The translations under genes and the position numbers were made by a program. This document shows, one piece after another, positions 1-8,251 of a DNA stretch of 64,000 nucleotides. The stretch lies in assembly GCF_000503215.1 (NCBI RefSeq), contig NZ_AYTD01000012.1, forward strand, positions 62,001-126,000, in the 5' to 3' direction. How positions within the stretch are numbered: position 1 is the first letter of the stretch; every line of letters begins with the position of its first letter. A model generated the notes under the pieces. That model did not search any database. It was not told the origin of the DNA and was given only the letters and a program-made list of their open reading frames with translations. Source of the stretch: Pseudomonas canadensis. Lineage in GTDB: Bacteria; Pseudomonadota; Gammaproteobacteria; Pseudomonadales; Pseudomonadaceae.

Positions 1-2653
1 GATAGTGCTGATTTACAAACCCGTAGGCGCCATCGAGCAGTTGGCGCCAGCTTTGGTCGGCAATGCCTTCGAACCACCCTTTGAGCGGCTGCGGAAAGCG
101 AGCCGCCGTGTCACGCAAGTTGCCCAGCAGCGGCTGCTGTCCATCCATCCGTTGCCTGGCCATTTTGAACGCTGCCTGCTCCGGTGAGCTGTCCCGGCTC
201 ACTGTCGACAATTGCAATTGCAGCTCATCCAGCAAGCGCAATACCTGCGTCAACTCGCCCCTTGGGTTCTGCTGTTCGTCGAGCAATTGATGCAAGGGCT
301 CGAAACGGCGTTGCAAGGCACGCCGGGCATTATCAGGTAACACTGCTCGGGTCAGGTCCCTGGAAGTCACCGTGCCCAGCTCGCCGACTTGCTGGACTTC
401 CGTTTCAAGTCGATCGGAAGCCGACACTAAGCGAGTGTTTTCGCGCACCTGCTGCAACAACTGCACCAAAGCCGATTGAGCCGATGTAAGGCTTGCAAGC
501 TGTTCAGCGTCTTGTTGCAGGCTGCCACTTTCCCGCAGCTTGATCCGACCGAGAGCGTCGCTCCAGGCGTCGGCGTACTCACTGAAATAGCGCTGTTCCA
601 GCGCCAGCATCAGCCTGCGTAGATCCATTACACTCAGGTCAGTACCCTCTCCAAGTACCCAATTGTCCTGAGCAATGGCATTGACCATCTGAGTACCCTG
701 CTGTTCGAACAGCAGTAGGTATTTCTTGGTATAAAACCCCGGTATAGGCGGCTCGCCTCTGGTAAACGCCGGACCTTCGGCCAGGCGATAAGGCTCCAGG
801 TTTCGCGCTTGCTCCCGCAGCGCCCTGTAGACCACCTCCATCAGTGACTCACCGCGTAATACCAAGCGAGCCTGGGCGACCAACTCTTCATTCAATGGCG
901 CCTGAAACGGTTGTTCGAGGAGGCGTAAAAAGTGTTCATTCAAGCGCTTATTCGCCGAAGAGTCTCCCGACCACTGGCCAGACACATACTCTGCCAGCCA
1001 GCCCTTATCAAGCCGCCCACGCAGATTGAGCATCAGGTAGGCACGCAGGCTATCCAGCAAGTGTTCGCGGTCACCCAGGCTGCCTCGCACTCGCCCTTCG
1101 AGCAGGGTGGTCACGTATGGCAAAAACTGCTGCTGCAGGGCGTGTTCATAAGCTGCAGCCAGTGGCGGGCTACTCAGCGCCCCCTGATACAAGCCGGCCC
1201 GATCAATCCACCGTGCTTCGGCCTGCGGTGAAAACACTTGGGTTGCCGCCAGTCGACCGTCCAGCAGCGCCAGCAAAGCATGGCTCTCGTCCGCCCCTCG
1301 CGGCGGGGCGGGCTGGGTGCTGATCAGTCCCCGTAATTGCACTAGGCGCTGATGGTTGAACGCGTAACTGTGCGCCCACACTACCCCCACAGCCCCGATA
1401 ACCACAGTCGCTGCCAGCGCCATCAATCCGTGGCGTCGGCGTATGCGCTGCCGTTCCGGATCAAGCAGCCCGGCCAGGTCGGCCTCGGCAAAAATCACGC
1501 GCTTAAACAGCCCCTGTACAAAATGGGGACGTACATCGACGGTCTTCGCACACGTCAGATAGAAACCTCGCAGAGCATTGATAGGCTGATAGCGATTGAC
1601 AGAAAACGCCGCCTCGATAAACAGGCATAGACAGTCACCAATGCGTGCGACCTGCCGGGGAAAATCAAGCATGCGCCTTCGACGCTCGACATTTCGCTCG
1701 TGATGCAAGCGCGGAATCAACTCCCCACCCAGGCGTTGCAGCAAGCTCTCGAACACTGCTCTCACTTGGACGAGGTCGGTACCCAGATACCCTCCCAGGA
1801 CCTGGTCTGCATCATCGCCCTGCTGAGCATCAAAAAACTCGGAAAACCCGGCCAACCGGTCAGACTGGGTCAACACCAAATACACTGGTACATCCACGTG
1901 CAGTGTTTGCTGGATATCCTGCAAGCGGGTACGCACATGGCGGGCATGACGTTCCAGGTCGTGCTCATTGCTGCTTGAAAGTGTGTCGACTGACAACGTG
2001 ACGACTACGCCATTGAGTGGCCGCGACCTACGCCGCCGCTTGAGCATGTCGAGTAGGGTCGACCATCCCGCTTCATCCACTGAAGGGTCCGGCTGGCCCA
2101 GATAACGGCCCGCGGCCTCGACCAGTACGGCTTCTTCGGCAAAATACCACTCACACCAAGACGCGGCCCCCTGTGGCGCCGTTTCAGGGGAGTCCAGTGC
2201 AGACGGCAAGCCGCTGGCCGCCAGCAGGCTGGTCTTGCCGCTGCCTTGCTCGCCAATCAATAGATACCAGGGCAACTCGTCTCGCCAACGCTCGCTGCGC
2301 TCACCGTAGCGTCGTGAGGTTTTCAACGCCTGCAGCGCCTCCTTGAAGCGCTCCCGCACCTGTCGTATTTCATCGTTGATCAGTGCCTGCCGCTGATGAC
2401 GCTCATGCTCTGCTGGCTGATTCAACCACACGGTACGACGCGCGCCCACCACGACCATCGCCAGCCCCCACAGCAATAGAAACCCGCTGATGGTCAGCAA
2501 ACGGGACGTCGGACTTTGCCAGAAACGGTAGTCATCCACCGCCAGCAAGGGCCCGAAAAACCACACCAGCAGCGCACTGGACAGCACTAGGAGCAAGCTG
2601 TATACCCAACTTTTGCGCAGCACCGTACCCACTCCTTTGAAGAATGCGTTCAT
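1..2653 (-). CDS. tssM: TssM/IcmF, type VI inner-membrane ATP-binding subunit (3' end cut by window)
   Basis: Inner-membrane core subunit that joins TssL and TssJ to build the envelope-spanning channel of the type VI machine. About 884 codons are visible without a stop; the family is usually near 1,100-1,250 residues, so the periplasmic C-terminal part lies beyond position 1. Two hydrophobic segments at about residues 16-38 and 52-68 are followed by a cytoplasmic domain with a Walker A loop GEQGSGKTS at about 134-142. A third membrane segment lies near 410-430 (LMALAATVVIGAVGVVWA), followed by the start of the periplasmic region. The ATG at 2653 has GGGAG six bases upstream and starts 15 bases after the tssL stop. 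It is the last gene of the cluster visible here. Confidence 0.95.
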   Translation of the reverse strand, partial: MNAFFKGVGTVLRKSWVYSLLLVLSSALLVWFFGPLLAVDDYRFWQSPTSRLLTISGFLLLWGLAMVVVGARRTVWLNQPAEHERHQRQALINDEIRQVRERFKEALQALKTSRRYGERSERWRDELPWYLLIGEQGSGKTSLLAASGLPSALDSPETAPQGAASWCEWYFAEEAVLVEAAGRYLGQPDPSVDEAGWSTLLDMLKRRRRSRPLNGVVVTLSVDTLSSSNEHDLERHARHVRTRLQDIQQTLHVDVPVYLVLTQSDRLAGFSEFFDAQQGDDADQVLGGYLGTDLVQVRAVFESLLQRLGGELIPRLHHERNVERRRRMLDFPRQVARIGDCLCLFIEAAFSVNRYQPINALRGFYLTCAKTVDVRPHFVQGLFKRVIFAEADLAGLLDPERQRIRRRHGLMALAATVVIGAVGVVWAHSYAFNHQRLVQLRGLISTQPAPPRGADESHALLALLDGRLAATQVFSPQAEARWIDRAGLYQGALSSPPLAAAYEHALQQQFLPYVTTLLEGRVRGSLGDREHLLDSLRAYLMLNLRGRLDKGWLAEYVSGQWSGDSSANKRLNEHFLRLLEQPFQAPLNEELVAQARLVLRGESLMEVVYRALREQARNLEPYRLAEGPAFTRGEPPIPGFYTKKYLLLFEQQGTQMVNAIAQDNWVLGEGTDLSVMDLRRLMLALEQRYFSEYADAWSDALGRIKLRESGSLQQDAEQLASLTSAQSALVQLLQQVRENTRLVSASDRLETEVQQVGELGTVTSRDLTRAVLPDNARRALQRRFEPLHQLLDEQQNPRGELTQVLRLLDELQLQLSTVSRDSSPEQAAFKMARQRMDGQQPLLGNLRDTAARFPQPLKGWFEGIADQSWRQLLDGAYGFVNQHY

Positions 2654-2668
2654 CCATTGCTCCCAGCG

Positions 2669-3529
2669 TTACGAGGGTGTCCGAGACAAGCCTGACACCA
2701 GAGGTTGAAGAGGTTGCAGCGCCGCCTCGCGCTCCTGGTTCAGCACCCAGGCAAACCCCGAATACATCACCAGTAAACAAGCCAGCACACAAATAACGAC
2801 CCACATGACGGAGACAATCCGTATTCGTACCCGAGGAACTTTCCCTCTCTCGGGAGTGATGGATAGCGGCACCCGGTCACCTCGCACATGCCTGACCTGG
2901 CGGTAAACAGCATCTTGGATCGTTTCCAGTTGCCCCCTTCCCCGCTCCATGACGCGGTATTTGCCTTCGAATCCCAACGACAGGCACAGGTACATAAGCT
3001 CCAGCATGGCAATATGCTTGACGGGATCGCGGGACAATCGCTCCAGCAACTGGAAAAACTTTTCACCACCGAAGGTTTCGTTGTGAAAGCGGCTCAACAG
3101 GCTCTTCTTCGACCAATCGCTGCAACTGCCCCAAGGCGTGGTGACTACCGCCTCGTCGATGACACTGCACAGCACATAACGCGCCGACATCACCTGGCTG
3201 CTCTCTGCCCCCAAGTGCAAGGCATGGGCCTCAAATGCGCTGATGGACGATGAGAGCTGGTCATTGAGCGCTTGCAAGCTTTCCCGAGCGGGGCTGGCCT
3301 TGAGCTGGGCAATCTGCGACAAGAGCTCCCAGCCCGCTGCCAACAGCATGTTGGAGCCCATTTTGAAACGCTGCCCCGGGAGGTTGGCGGCGTAGATCAT
3401 CCGATCTTCCAACTGCGCGAAGCGTGGCGGCGATGGGAAGTCTGTAACGGGTCCCAGCGCCGGCCCGAGCCCATCACGGTCAAGTAGTACGGTTTTTTCA
3501 TCCTGCGGGTATTCACTGCCCTTCGTCAT
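2669..3529 (-). CDS. tssL: TssL/DotU, type VI inner-membrane anchor
   Basis: 286 residues of the DotU family, which forms the inner-membrane base together with TssM. The cytoplasmic N-terminal domain covers about residues 30-230. A single membrane helix near the C-terminus (about 237-262, IVSVMWVVICVLACLLVMYS) leaves a short periplasmic tail. There is no C-terminal OmpA-like peptidoglycan-binding domain, so this is the short form of TssL and wall anchoring must come from another protein. It lies five bases downstream of tssK in the same transcription unit. Family assignment is firm from both sequence and position. Confidence 0.94.
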   Translation of the reverse strand: MTKGSEYPQDEKTVLLDRDGLGPALGPVTDFPSPPRFAQLEDRMIYAANLPGQRFKMGSNMLLAAGWELLSQIAQLKASPARESLQALNDQLSSSISAFEAHALHLGAESSQVMSARYVLCSVIDEAVVTTPWGSCSDWSKKSLLSRFHNETFGGEKFFQLLERLSRDPVKHIAMLELMYLCLSLGFEGKYRVMERGRGQLETIQDAVYRQVRHVRGDRVPLSITPERGKVPRVRIRIVSVMWVVICVLACLLVMYSGFAWVLNQEREAALQPLQPLVSGLSRTPS

Positions 3530-3534
3530 GGTAT

Positions 3535-4863
3535 TCAGTTCCTGATAGCCCAGAAGTTGAGTTCTAGCTCCGCGAATTCGCCGCTCGCGTGGAAGGCAAA
3601 ACCACCCGACTGCTCCAACTGCGCGATATCACGAGGACTGAGTTCGAGCATGAAATAGGTCTTGGCGGCGTGATACGGAATCTGCCGCGGCGCGACCGGC
3701 AGCGGCTGGACCTTGATACCGGCCAGGTGCAGGTTCACCAGCTCGCGGATGCGTTCTACGGGGCCGATCTTGAGATGCGCCGGCAAACGATGGCGAAGCT
3801 CTTCCGAATCACATTGGGCGGTGGCGGCCAAAATGAAGGTGGCGGTGCCGAGCAACTTGAGATCACTGACCGGGCAAACCAGCACCCCGTATTGCCGCTT
3901 TTGCAACGCCAACTCGATGGCATGTTGTTCCAGCACCGACGACAATACAGCGCGAAGCCCCTCCATCAGCCCACGAAAGCTCGCCCCCTGATCGCCATGC
4001 CGGTAGTGCACGGCAAGTTGTGCGCGCTTGTTGTCGTTGGCGAACGTCGACAGTTCGCCGAGGATCGAGAGCAACTCCCGATACAGCAGCTCCGGACGCA
4101 CTTGAGCCTGCACCAGGTAGTGACGCAGGACCAACTCGGCACGATTGATCAGTTGCAGCATCAGAAAGTCGCCGACCTGTGCTCCTGTCGAGGCACCACT
4201 CCCCTGGATTCGCGTTGCAATCGCATCGCCACGCGTCGCCAGCAGACTGATCACCTCCTTGATGCATGACGGCACATATCCGGCGCTCTGGAGATAGATG
4301 AACGTCGGCACAAAGTCCGCATCCAGGCTTACGCCATCCTCGCGAGTCGAATCTTGCACTTGGGCGACCTGGAGCTTCACGTAGAACGCATCACTGGGCC
4401 CATCGCCCAGCATCAGCCGAAAGTCCGGGTGTGCACAGTTGATCTGGCAACGAGAATCAACGCCGGCGTTGGAGTCGCCGATTTCCGATTCACAGGCGAC
4501 GTAGCGTGCCAGCACATCGCTTTGCTCCTTCCTGCGCACCTCAACCTGATTCTCGGTCGCCAGCGGCAACGCCAGATAAACAGCTTGCCTGCCCGCATTG
4601 GCAGGCACCTGCAACACCAAAGGCTCCATCGCGCCGCTCAACTCAAACAAGCTGCCGTCCGGCAATACTCCGCTGGCCTGGTTGACAACGACCTTGCCCA
4701 GGTTGAGGTACTGCATATCGATGTCCAGGGTCAGGAACCCCCACGCATCACTGCTCAGCAACCGAGTTCGGTTGAGCTGTCGATGGTAGTAGCGGTCATT
4801 GTGTTGCAAGTGCTGGGGCCGCAACAGCATGCCCTCTTGCCAGACAACGTTATGGACCTGCAT
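3535..4863 (-). CDS. tssK: TssK, type VI baseplate adaptor
   Basis: 442 residues, the usual TssK length. TssK trimers link the baseplate (TssE, F, G) to the TssL/TssM membrane complex. The N-terminus MQVHNVVWQEGMLLRPQHLQ is the conserved opening of the family. The frame is open further upstream, but those extra residues lie antisense-like across the end of tssJ. The ATG at 4863 begins one base after the tssJ stop and has GAGAATTGAG just before it, so it is preferred. The C-terminal part (PRQIPYHAAKTYFMLEL) is the TssL-binding domain typical of the family. Confidence 0.95.
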   Translation of the reverse strand: MQVHNVVWQEGMLLRPQHLQHNDRYYHRQLNRTRLLSSDAWGFLTLDIDMQYLNLGKVVVNQASGVLPDGSLFELSGAMEPLVLQVPANAGRQAVYLALPLATENQVEVRRKEQSDVLARYVACESEIGDSNAGVDSRCQINCAHPDFRLMLGDGPSDAFYVKLQVAQVQDSTREDGVSLDADFVPTFIYLQSAGYVPSCIKEVISLLATRGDAIATRIQGSGASTGAQVGDFLMLQLINRAELVLRHYLVQAQVRPELLYRELLSILGELSTFANDNKRAQLAVHYRHGDQGASFRGLMEGLRAVLSSVLEQHAIELALQKRQYGVLVCPVSDLKLLGTATFILAATAQCDSEELRHRLPAHLKIGPVERIRELVNLHLAGIKVQPLPVAPRQIPYHAAKTYFMLELSPRDIAQLEQSGGFAFHASGEFAELELNFWAIRN

Positions 4864-4864
4864 C

Positions 4865-5359
4865 TCAATTCTCCGTCCTGTCTGTCTGAGGGGTTGCCAT
4901 CCGTAGCCCCGTCTGGTCCAACACAATGTCGGCACGCGTAAATTGCCCCGGGACTACCGGCAGCACGAGCCGCCATTGCACATGAGGCAAGTCGCGATAC
5001 GCCGCCAGTACGCCGACATAGCGGCTATGCGGCTGGACACTGAGCTTGAGTGCCTGCCGTTCACCAGGACGCAATTCCAACTCCTCGCTGCTGACCCAAT
5101 CCTTGGAGAGTGTCTGTTCGGAGCGGTCGTAGAGGCTGAAAAAATCGGCATTTTCAAAGGCCACGGGGTGCCGTAGTTCAATCAGTTGCACTACCACGGG
5201 AGAGGGGCGACCGTGCAGGTCGGGGTTGACTTCGTCACCTGCGATCAACGTCAAGTCCAGTTTGGTCAGGGTCGAAAAAGGTGAAAGGCTGCTACATCCG
5301 GCCAACAGGCACAGTGCTGACAGCATTGATAGGGCCGCAACTCGGCACGCGAACATCAT
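4865..5359 (-). CDS. tssJ: TssJ, type VI outer-membrane lipoprotein
   Basis: 164 residues from the ATG at 5359, which overlaps the fha stop by ATGA; a frame nine codons longer exists but is less likely. The signal peptide ends in a lipobox LLAGC, so the mature protein is lipidated and anchored in the outer membrane, where TssJ holds the periplasmic tip of TssM. The remainder has the transthyretin-like beta pattern of the family, with conserved FFSLYDRSEQTLSKDWVSSE. It corresponds to Lip2 of the P. aeruginosa HSI-II locus by order. Translational coupling with fha and tssK suggests matched dosage. Confidence 0.93.
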   Translation of the reverse strand: MMFACRVAALSMLSALCLLAGCSSLSPFSTLTKLDLTLIAGDEVNPDLHGRPSPVVVQLIELRHPVAFENADFFSLYDRSEQTLSKDWVSSEELELRPGERQALKLSVQPHSRYVGVLAAYRDLPHVQWRLVLPVVPGQFTRADIVLDQTGLRMATPQTDRTEN

Positions 5360-6528
5360 CCTGGGCACCCCACATTCAGGGCGCAAATCAGGCGTACCTG
5401 CTCCTCATAGGCACTGGAAAAATCGTTACGCGACCACTGATGGCCCAAGGGATCTTCGTCAACCAGTCGTCGATAGTGGCGTTGGTATGCCCGCCAATAA
5501 GCTGCCTCGGTGAAAAACCTGGGTGGCTTGCCCTCGCGCTCGAAGCACAGCAACAAATGCCCAGGCGCAAAGGCTGCCAATGCACCCCGCACCGCGGTCC
5601 GACAAGCCACGGTCATGGCCACTTGATGAACTTGCAGGTCTCGACAGGCCTGGGCGACGGCTTGCTCGGCAGCGAGCTCTCCCGGGGCACCAGCCCGCAG
5701 TAGTGACGCCATGGCAGCCTGGCTGTCGGCGCAAGCTTTCAGCGGGTTGAGGATGTTTGACACTGGGGGGGTCAATGCAATGTTGATCTCGCTGTTCAGC
5801 TCATCGCGGGTTCGTAGGTTTTGCTGCAGCCCTTCGATGACTTGTCTGAACAGCCCGGCCACCTTGATCGCGAGGGCTTCGCGGCCTGGCGTATCAAGCG
5901 TATCCACTTGCACACCCAATGCTTGCGCAAACTGCGGCCAGAACACCTGCGAGGCAGCAGGCAAGGCCATGGCGGGTTCGGGAGGTATCTCTTTCCTGTC
6001 GGGTTCAGCCCATGTCGGTACGATCAGATGATCGCGATCCACAGGCCCTTGAATGTGCGATTGGAAAGTCACCTGCGTTGACGTATCCAGGCCGTCCAAT
6101 TCTGCCGATGAGCTGACACGCATTTGCTCGCGATCCAGCGCGTCAACAGGGTCAAGCCCGAGGAACGCGTCGTCTGGAATCACATCATCCCCAGCAAACG
6201 ACCGCCGTTCATTTGCCACCAACCGGGCACGAATTTCCAACCGTCCCAGTTGGTACACTTCACCCTCAGTGATCAACCGCGCCTGCCCTTTGCCCAGGCG
6301 TTCCATGCTGCCTGAAACACTGATGCCGTTGCTGCTGATATCCGTCAGGTAGTAGTGGCCTTCTCGATAACTGACCAAGGCGTGATGACTGGAGATCAGG
6401 CGGTGGGTATCGGGGATGATCCAGTCACAACCCGTCCCACGGCCGATCACACCGCCAACACCATCAAACGCCTTGCGCGCCAGCGGTTCACTATTCACGC
6501 CACTGCAGACTTCAAACACTAATTGCAT
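5356..6528 (-). CDS. tagH: FHA-domain type VI regulator (TagH/Fha)
   Basis: 390 residues from the ATG at 6528. A forkhead-associated domain occupies about residues 1-105: the conserved pieces IGRGTGCDWIIPD, ISSHHALVSY and LTDISSNGISVSG carry the Arg, Ser-x-x-His and Ser-Asn-Gly residues that contact phosphothreonine. The C-terminal 200 residues match the type VI FHA C-terminal region. In HSI-I and HSI-II loci this protein acts after phosphorylation by a threonine kinase (Stk/PpkA); the kinase and phosphatase genes are expected beyond the left edge. An in-frame upstream ATG at 6609 is rejected because it would run antisense to the logic of the orfX gene that ends at 6545. Confidence 0.92.
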   Translation of the reverse strand: MQLVFEVCSGVNSEPLARKAFDGVGGVIGRGTGCDWIIPDTHRLISSHHALVSYREGHYYLTDISSNGISVSGSMERLGKGQARLITEGEVYQLGRLEIRARLVANERRSFAGDDVIPDDAFLGLDPVDALDREQMRVSSSAELDGLDTSTQVTFQSHIQGPVDRDHLIVPTWAEPDRKEIPPEPAMALPAASQVFWPQFAQALGVQVDTLDTPGREALAIKVAGLFRQVIEGLQQNLRTRDELNSEINIALTPPVSNILNPLKACADSQAAMASLLRAGAPGELAAEQAVAQACRDLQVHQVAMTVACRTAVRGALAAFAPGHLLLCFEREGKPPRFFTEAAYWRAYQRHYRRLVDEDPLGHQWSRNDFSSAYEEQVRLICALNVGCPG

Positions 6529-6544
6529 GGCAGAGCTCTCCTGC

Positions 6545-6676
6545 TCACTGCCCACGACGTGTCGCCTGGGGGTCACCCAACGGACGGTAGTCGGCATCAT
6601 CAAAGACATAATTGGCGTTACAGCCGCTCAACAAACACAGCACAAGCACCAGGGCTTGCCACGGATGAAAAAACAT
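6545..6676 (-). CDS. OrfX-like 43-residue type VI-locus lipoprotein
   Basis: Short open frame read directly from the sequence: ATG at 6676, stop at 6545-6547, 43 residues. The Shine-Dalgarno sequence GGGAGA lies about seven bases upstream. The first 19 residues form a signal peptide ending in LLSGC, so the mature lipoprotein has only 25 residues, beginning CNANYVFDDADYRPLGDPQA. Position between the sigma-54 activator and fha is the place of orfX2 in P. aeruginosa HSI-II, whose role is not established. The tandem of D/Y/N residues and the PLGDPQA tail suggest a short peptide lining the outer or inner membrane leaflet near TssJ. Function unknown. Confidence 0.8.
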   Translation of the reverse strand: MFFHPWQALVLVLCLLSGCNANYVFDDADYRPLGDPQATRRGQ

Positions 6677-6718
6677 CAGGTATCTCCCATGAAAATCAGG
6701 TGCCCACACTTCTTCCAT

Positions 6719-8251
6719 TCAGCCTTCCTCACGGACATCGCCAACGGGAATCTTCAGGCGCGCCAGGCGATAGAGCAGCGTGCGGCGGGCGACACCCAGC
6801 TCACGCGCAGTTCGGGTGCGATTACCACGGTTCTTGTGCAGACAATCGATCAGGAACACCCGCTCTACCCGCTCCAGACGTTGGCGCAACGTCGCATCGA
6901 CGGAGTCATTGGCTGGTGGCGCAGGCAAGGAAAGATGCACCGGCAGGATCACCCCGTCATCGCAGAGCAGTACCGCACGCTCCACCAGGCATTTGAGCTC
7001 ACGAACATTGCCGGGGAAGGCGTAGCTCGACAGTTGGTCAAGGGCCGCGCTTGACCACGACACCGGCACACGTCCAAGTGCAATGGAAGCTTGTTGCGAA
7101 AAATCCCGCGCCAACAGCAACACATCGCCGTCACGCTCGCGCAAGGGCGGCAGTTCGATGGGGAATTGCGCCAGCCTGTAATAGAGGTCTTCGCGGAAAC
7201 TGCCTTGGGCTACCATCGCGCAGAGGTCACGATGTGTCGCAGCAATGATGCGCACGTCAACCTTGTGTGCCGCAGTAGCGCCCAGCGGGCGAACTTCGCC
7301 TTCCTGCAGGACCCGCAGTAACTTGGCCTGCAGCGACAGCGGCATATCGCCGATTTCGTCCAAGAGCAGCGTGCCTCCATGCGCCGCGTCAAACAGCCCC
7401 ACATGGTTGCGTTCAGCTCCCGTGAAAGCCCCTTTGCGATAGCCGAACAACTCGCTTTCCAGCAATCCTTCGGGAAACGCCGCACAGTTTTGCACCACGA
7501 ACGCTTTGCTTTTGCGCGGACCTGCAGAATGGATAGCCCGTGCCACCACCTCTTTGCCTGTCCCCGTCTCGCCGCGCAGCAATACGGTGTAAGGCGTCTG
7601 CATGACCTTACCGATCAGGCGGTACGTCTGATCCATCGCCGTACTGCTGCCGATCAGCCCAAACTCCGCTCGAGGGGCCGGTTTACGGTCATTCAAAAGG
7701 GCGATACTTCCTGTGGAACACTGACTCTTCAGTAGAGTCCGCTGCATCAAGGCAAAACTTCCCAGCTGGCTCAAAGAGAGGGAGTAGTCGTGCAAATTTC
7801 TCCGGCATTGGCTGGCAAGCAGCAACACGCCGTTGATGGCCTTGTCGCGGTTGAACAGCGGCACACACGACAGCGCTTCCCAGGGAGTCTCCAGTGCTGG
7901 CAGAAACCCGCACTCGTACACGCTGCCGGCGAGGTCCTCCAGGCTAAGAGCCGTTTTATGGCTGAGTACATAGTGCAACACCTGCTCATGCTGAAAGTCC
8001 TTGGTTCCGACTGGATCGCCGGAACAAAACACTCCGAGCAAATGCTGGGCAATCAGTTCGAGTCGGCCAGTGGACTCATCGCGCCAGTACCACTGACTGA
8101 GTTCGCATTGGCTCAACTGCGCCACAGCCGCAACACAGAGCCCGGGCAAGGTGATTTCGTCGCCATCGGCACCCAAACGAACGAACCAGCCTAGCAACGC
8201 GTCGAGGTATGCCTGTGATTGGGGCTCCTGGGTGGGTCGGCTCTCCCTCAT
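6719..8251 (-). CDS. sfa2: Sigma-54-dependent activator of the type VI locus (Sfa-type)
   Basis: 510 residues. The N-terminal ~190 residues form a GAF-like sensory region with no receiver domain. The central AAA+ domain has Walker A GETGTGKE (227-234), the sigma-54 contact loop GAFTGA (274-279) and Walker B TLLLDEIGD (294-302). A C-terminal Fis-type helix-turn-helix covers about 455-505 (NRTRTARELGVARRTLLYRL). It starts inside the clpV stop (ATGA). Activators in this position control sigma-54 promoters of type VI genes, especially hcp. A sigma-54-like promoter is visible before hcp, with repeated TGCGCA palindromes that could be its sites; that link is inferred. Confidence 0.93.
   Translation of the reverse strand: MRESRPTQEPQSQAYLDALLGWFVRLGADGDEITLPGLCVAAVAQLSQCELSQWYWRDESTGRLELIAQHLLGVFCSGDPVGTKDFQHEQVLHYVLSHKTALSLEDLAGSVYECGFLPALETPWEALSCVPLFNRDKAINGVLLLASQCRRNLHDYSLSLSQLGSFALMQRTLLKSQCSTGSIALLNDRKPAPRAEFGLIGSSTAMDQTYRLIGKVMQTPYTVLLRGETGTGKEVVARAIHSAGPRKSKAFVVQNCAAFPEGLLESELFGYRKGAFTGAERNHVGLFDAAHGGTLLLDEIGDMPLSLQAKLLRVLQEGEVRPLGATAAHKVDVRIIAATHRDLCAMVAQGSFREDLYYRLAQFPIELPPLRERDGDVLLLARDFSQQASIALGRVPVSWSSAALDQLSSYAFPGNVRELKCLVERAVLLCDDGVILPVHLSLPAPPANDSVDATLRQRLERVERVFLIDCLHKNRGNRTRTARELGVARRTLLYRLARLKIPVGDVREEG

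Noticed and set aside
1..2001. Several plus-strand frames of 60-118 codons under tssM
   Set aside because: They lie antisense to a continuous minus-strand tssM frame with clear family sequence and have no motifs of their own.
3589..4941. Plus-strand frames of 195-226 codons opposite tssK
   Set aside because: Gln/Arg/His-rich composition typical of reading GC-rich genes backwards; tssK on the minus strand is complete and conserved.
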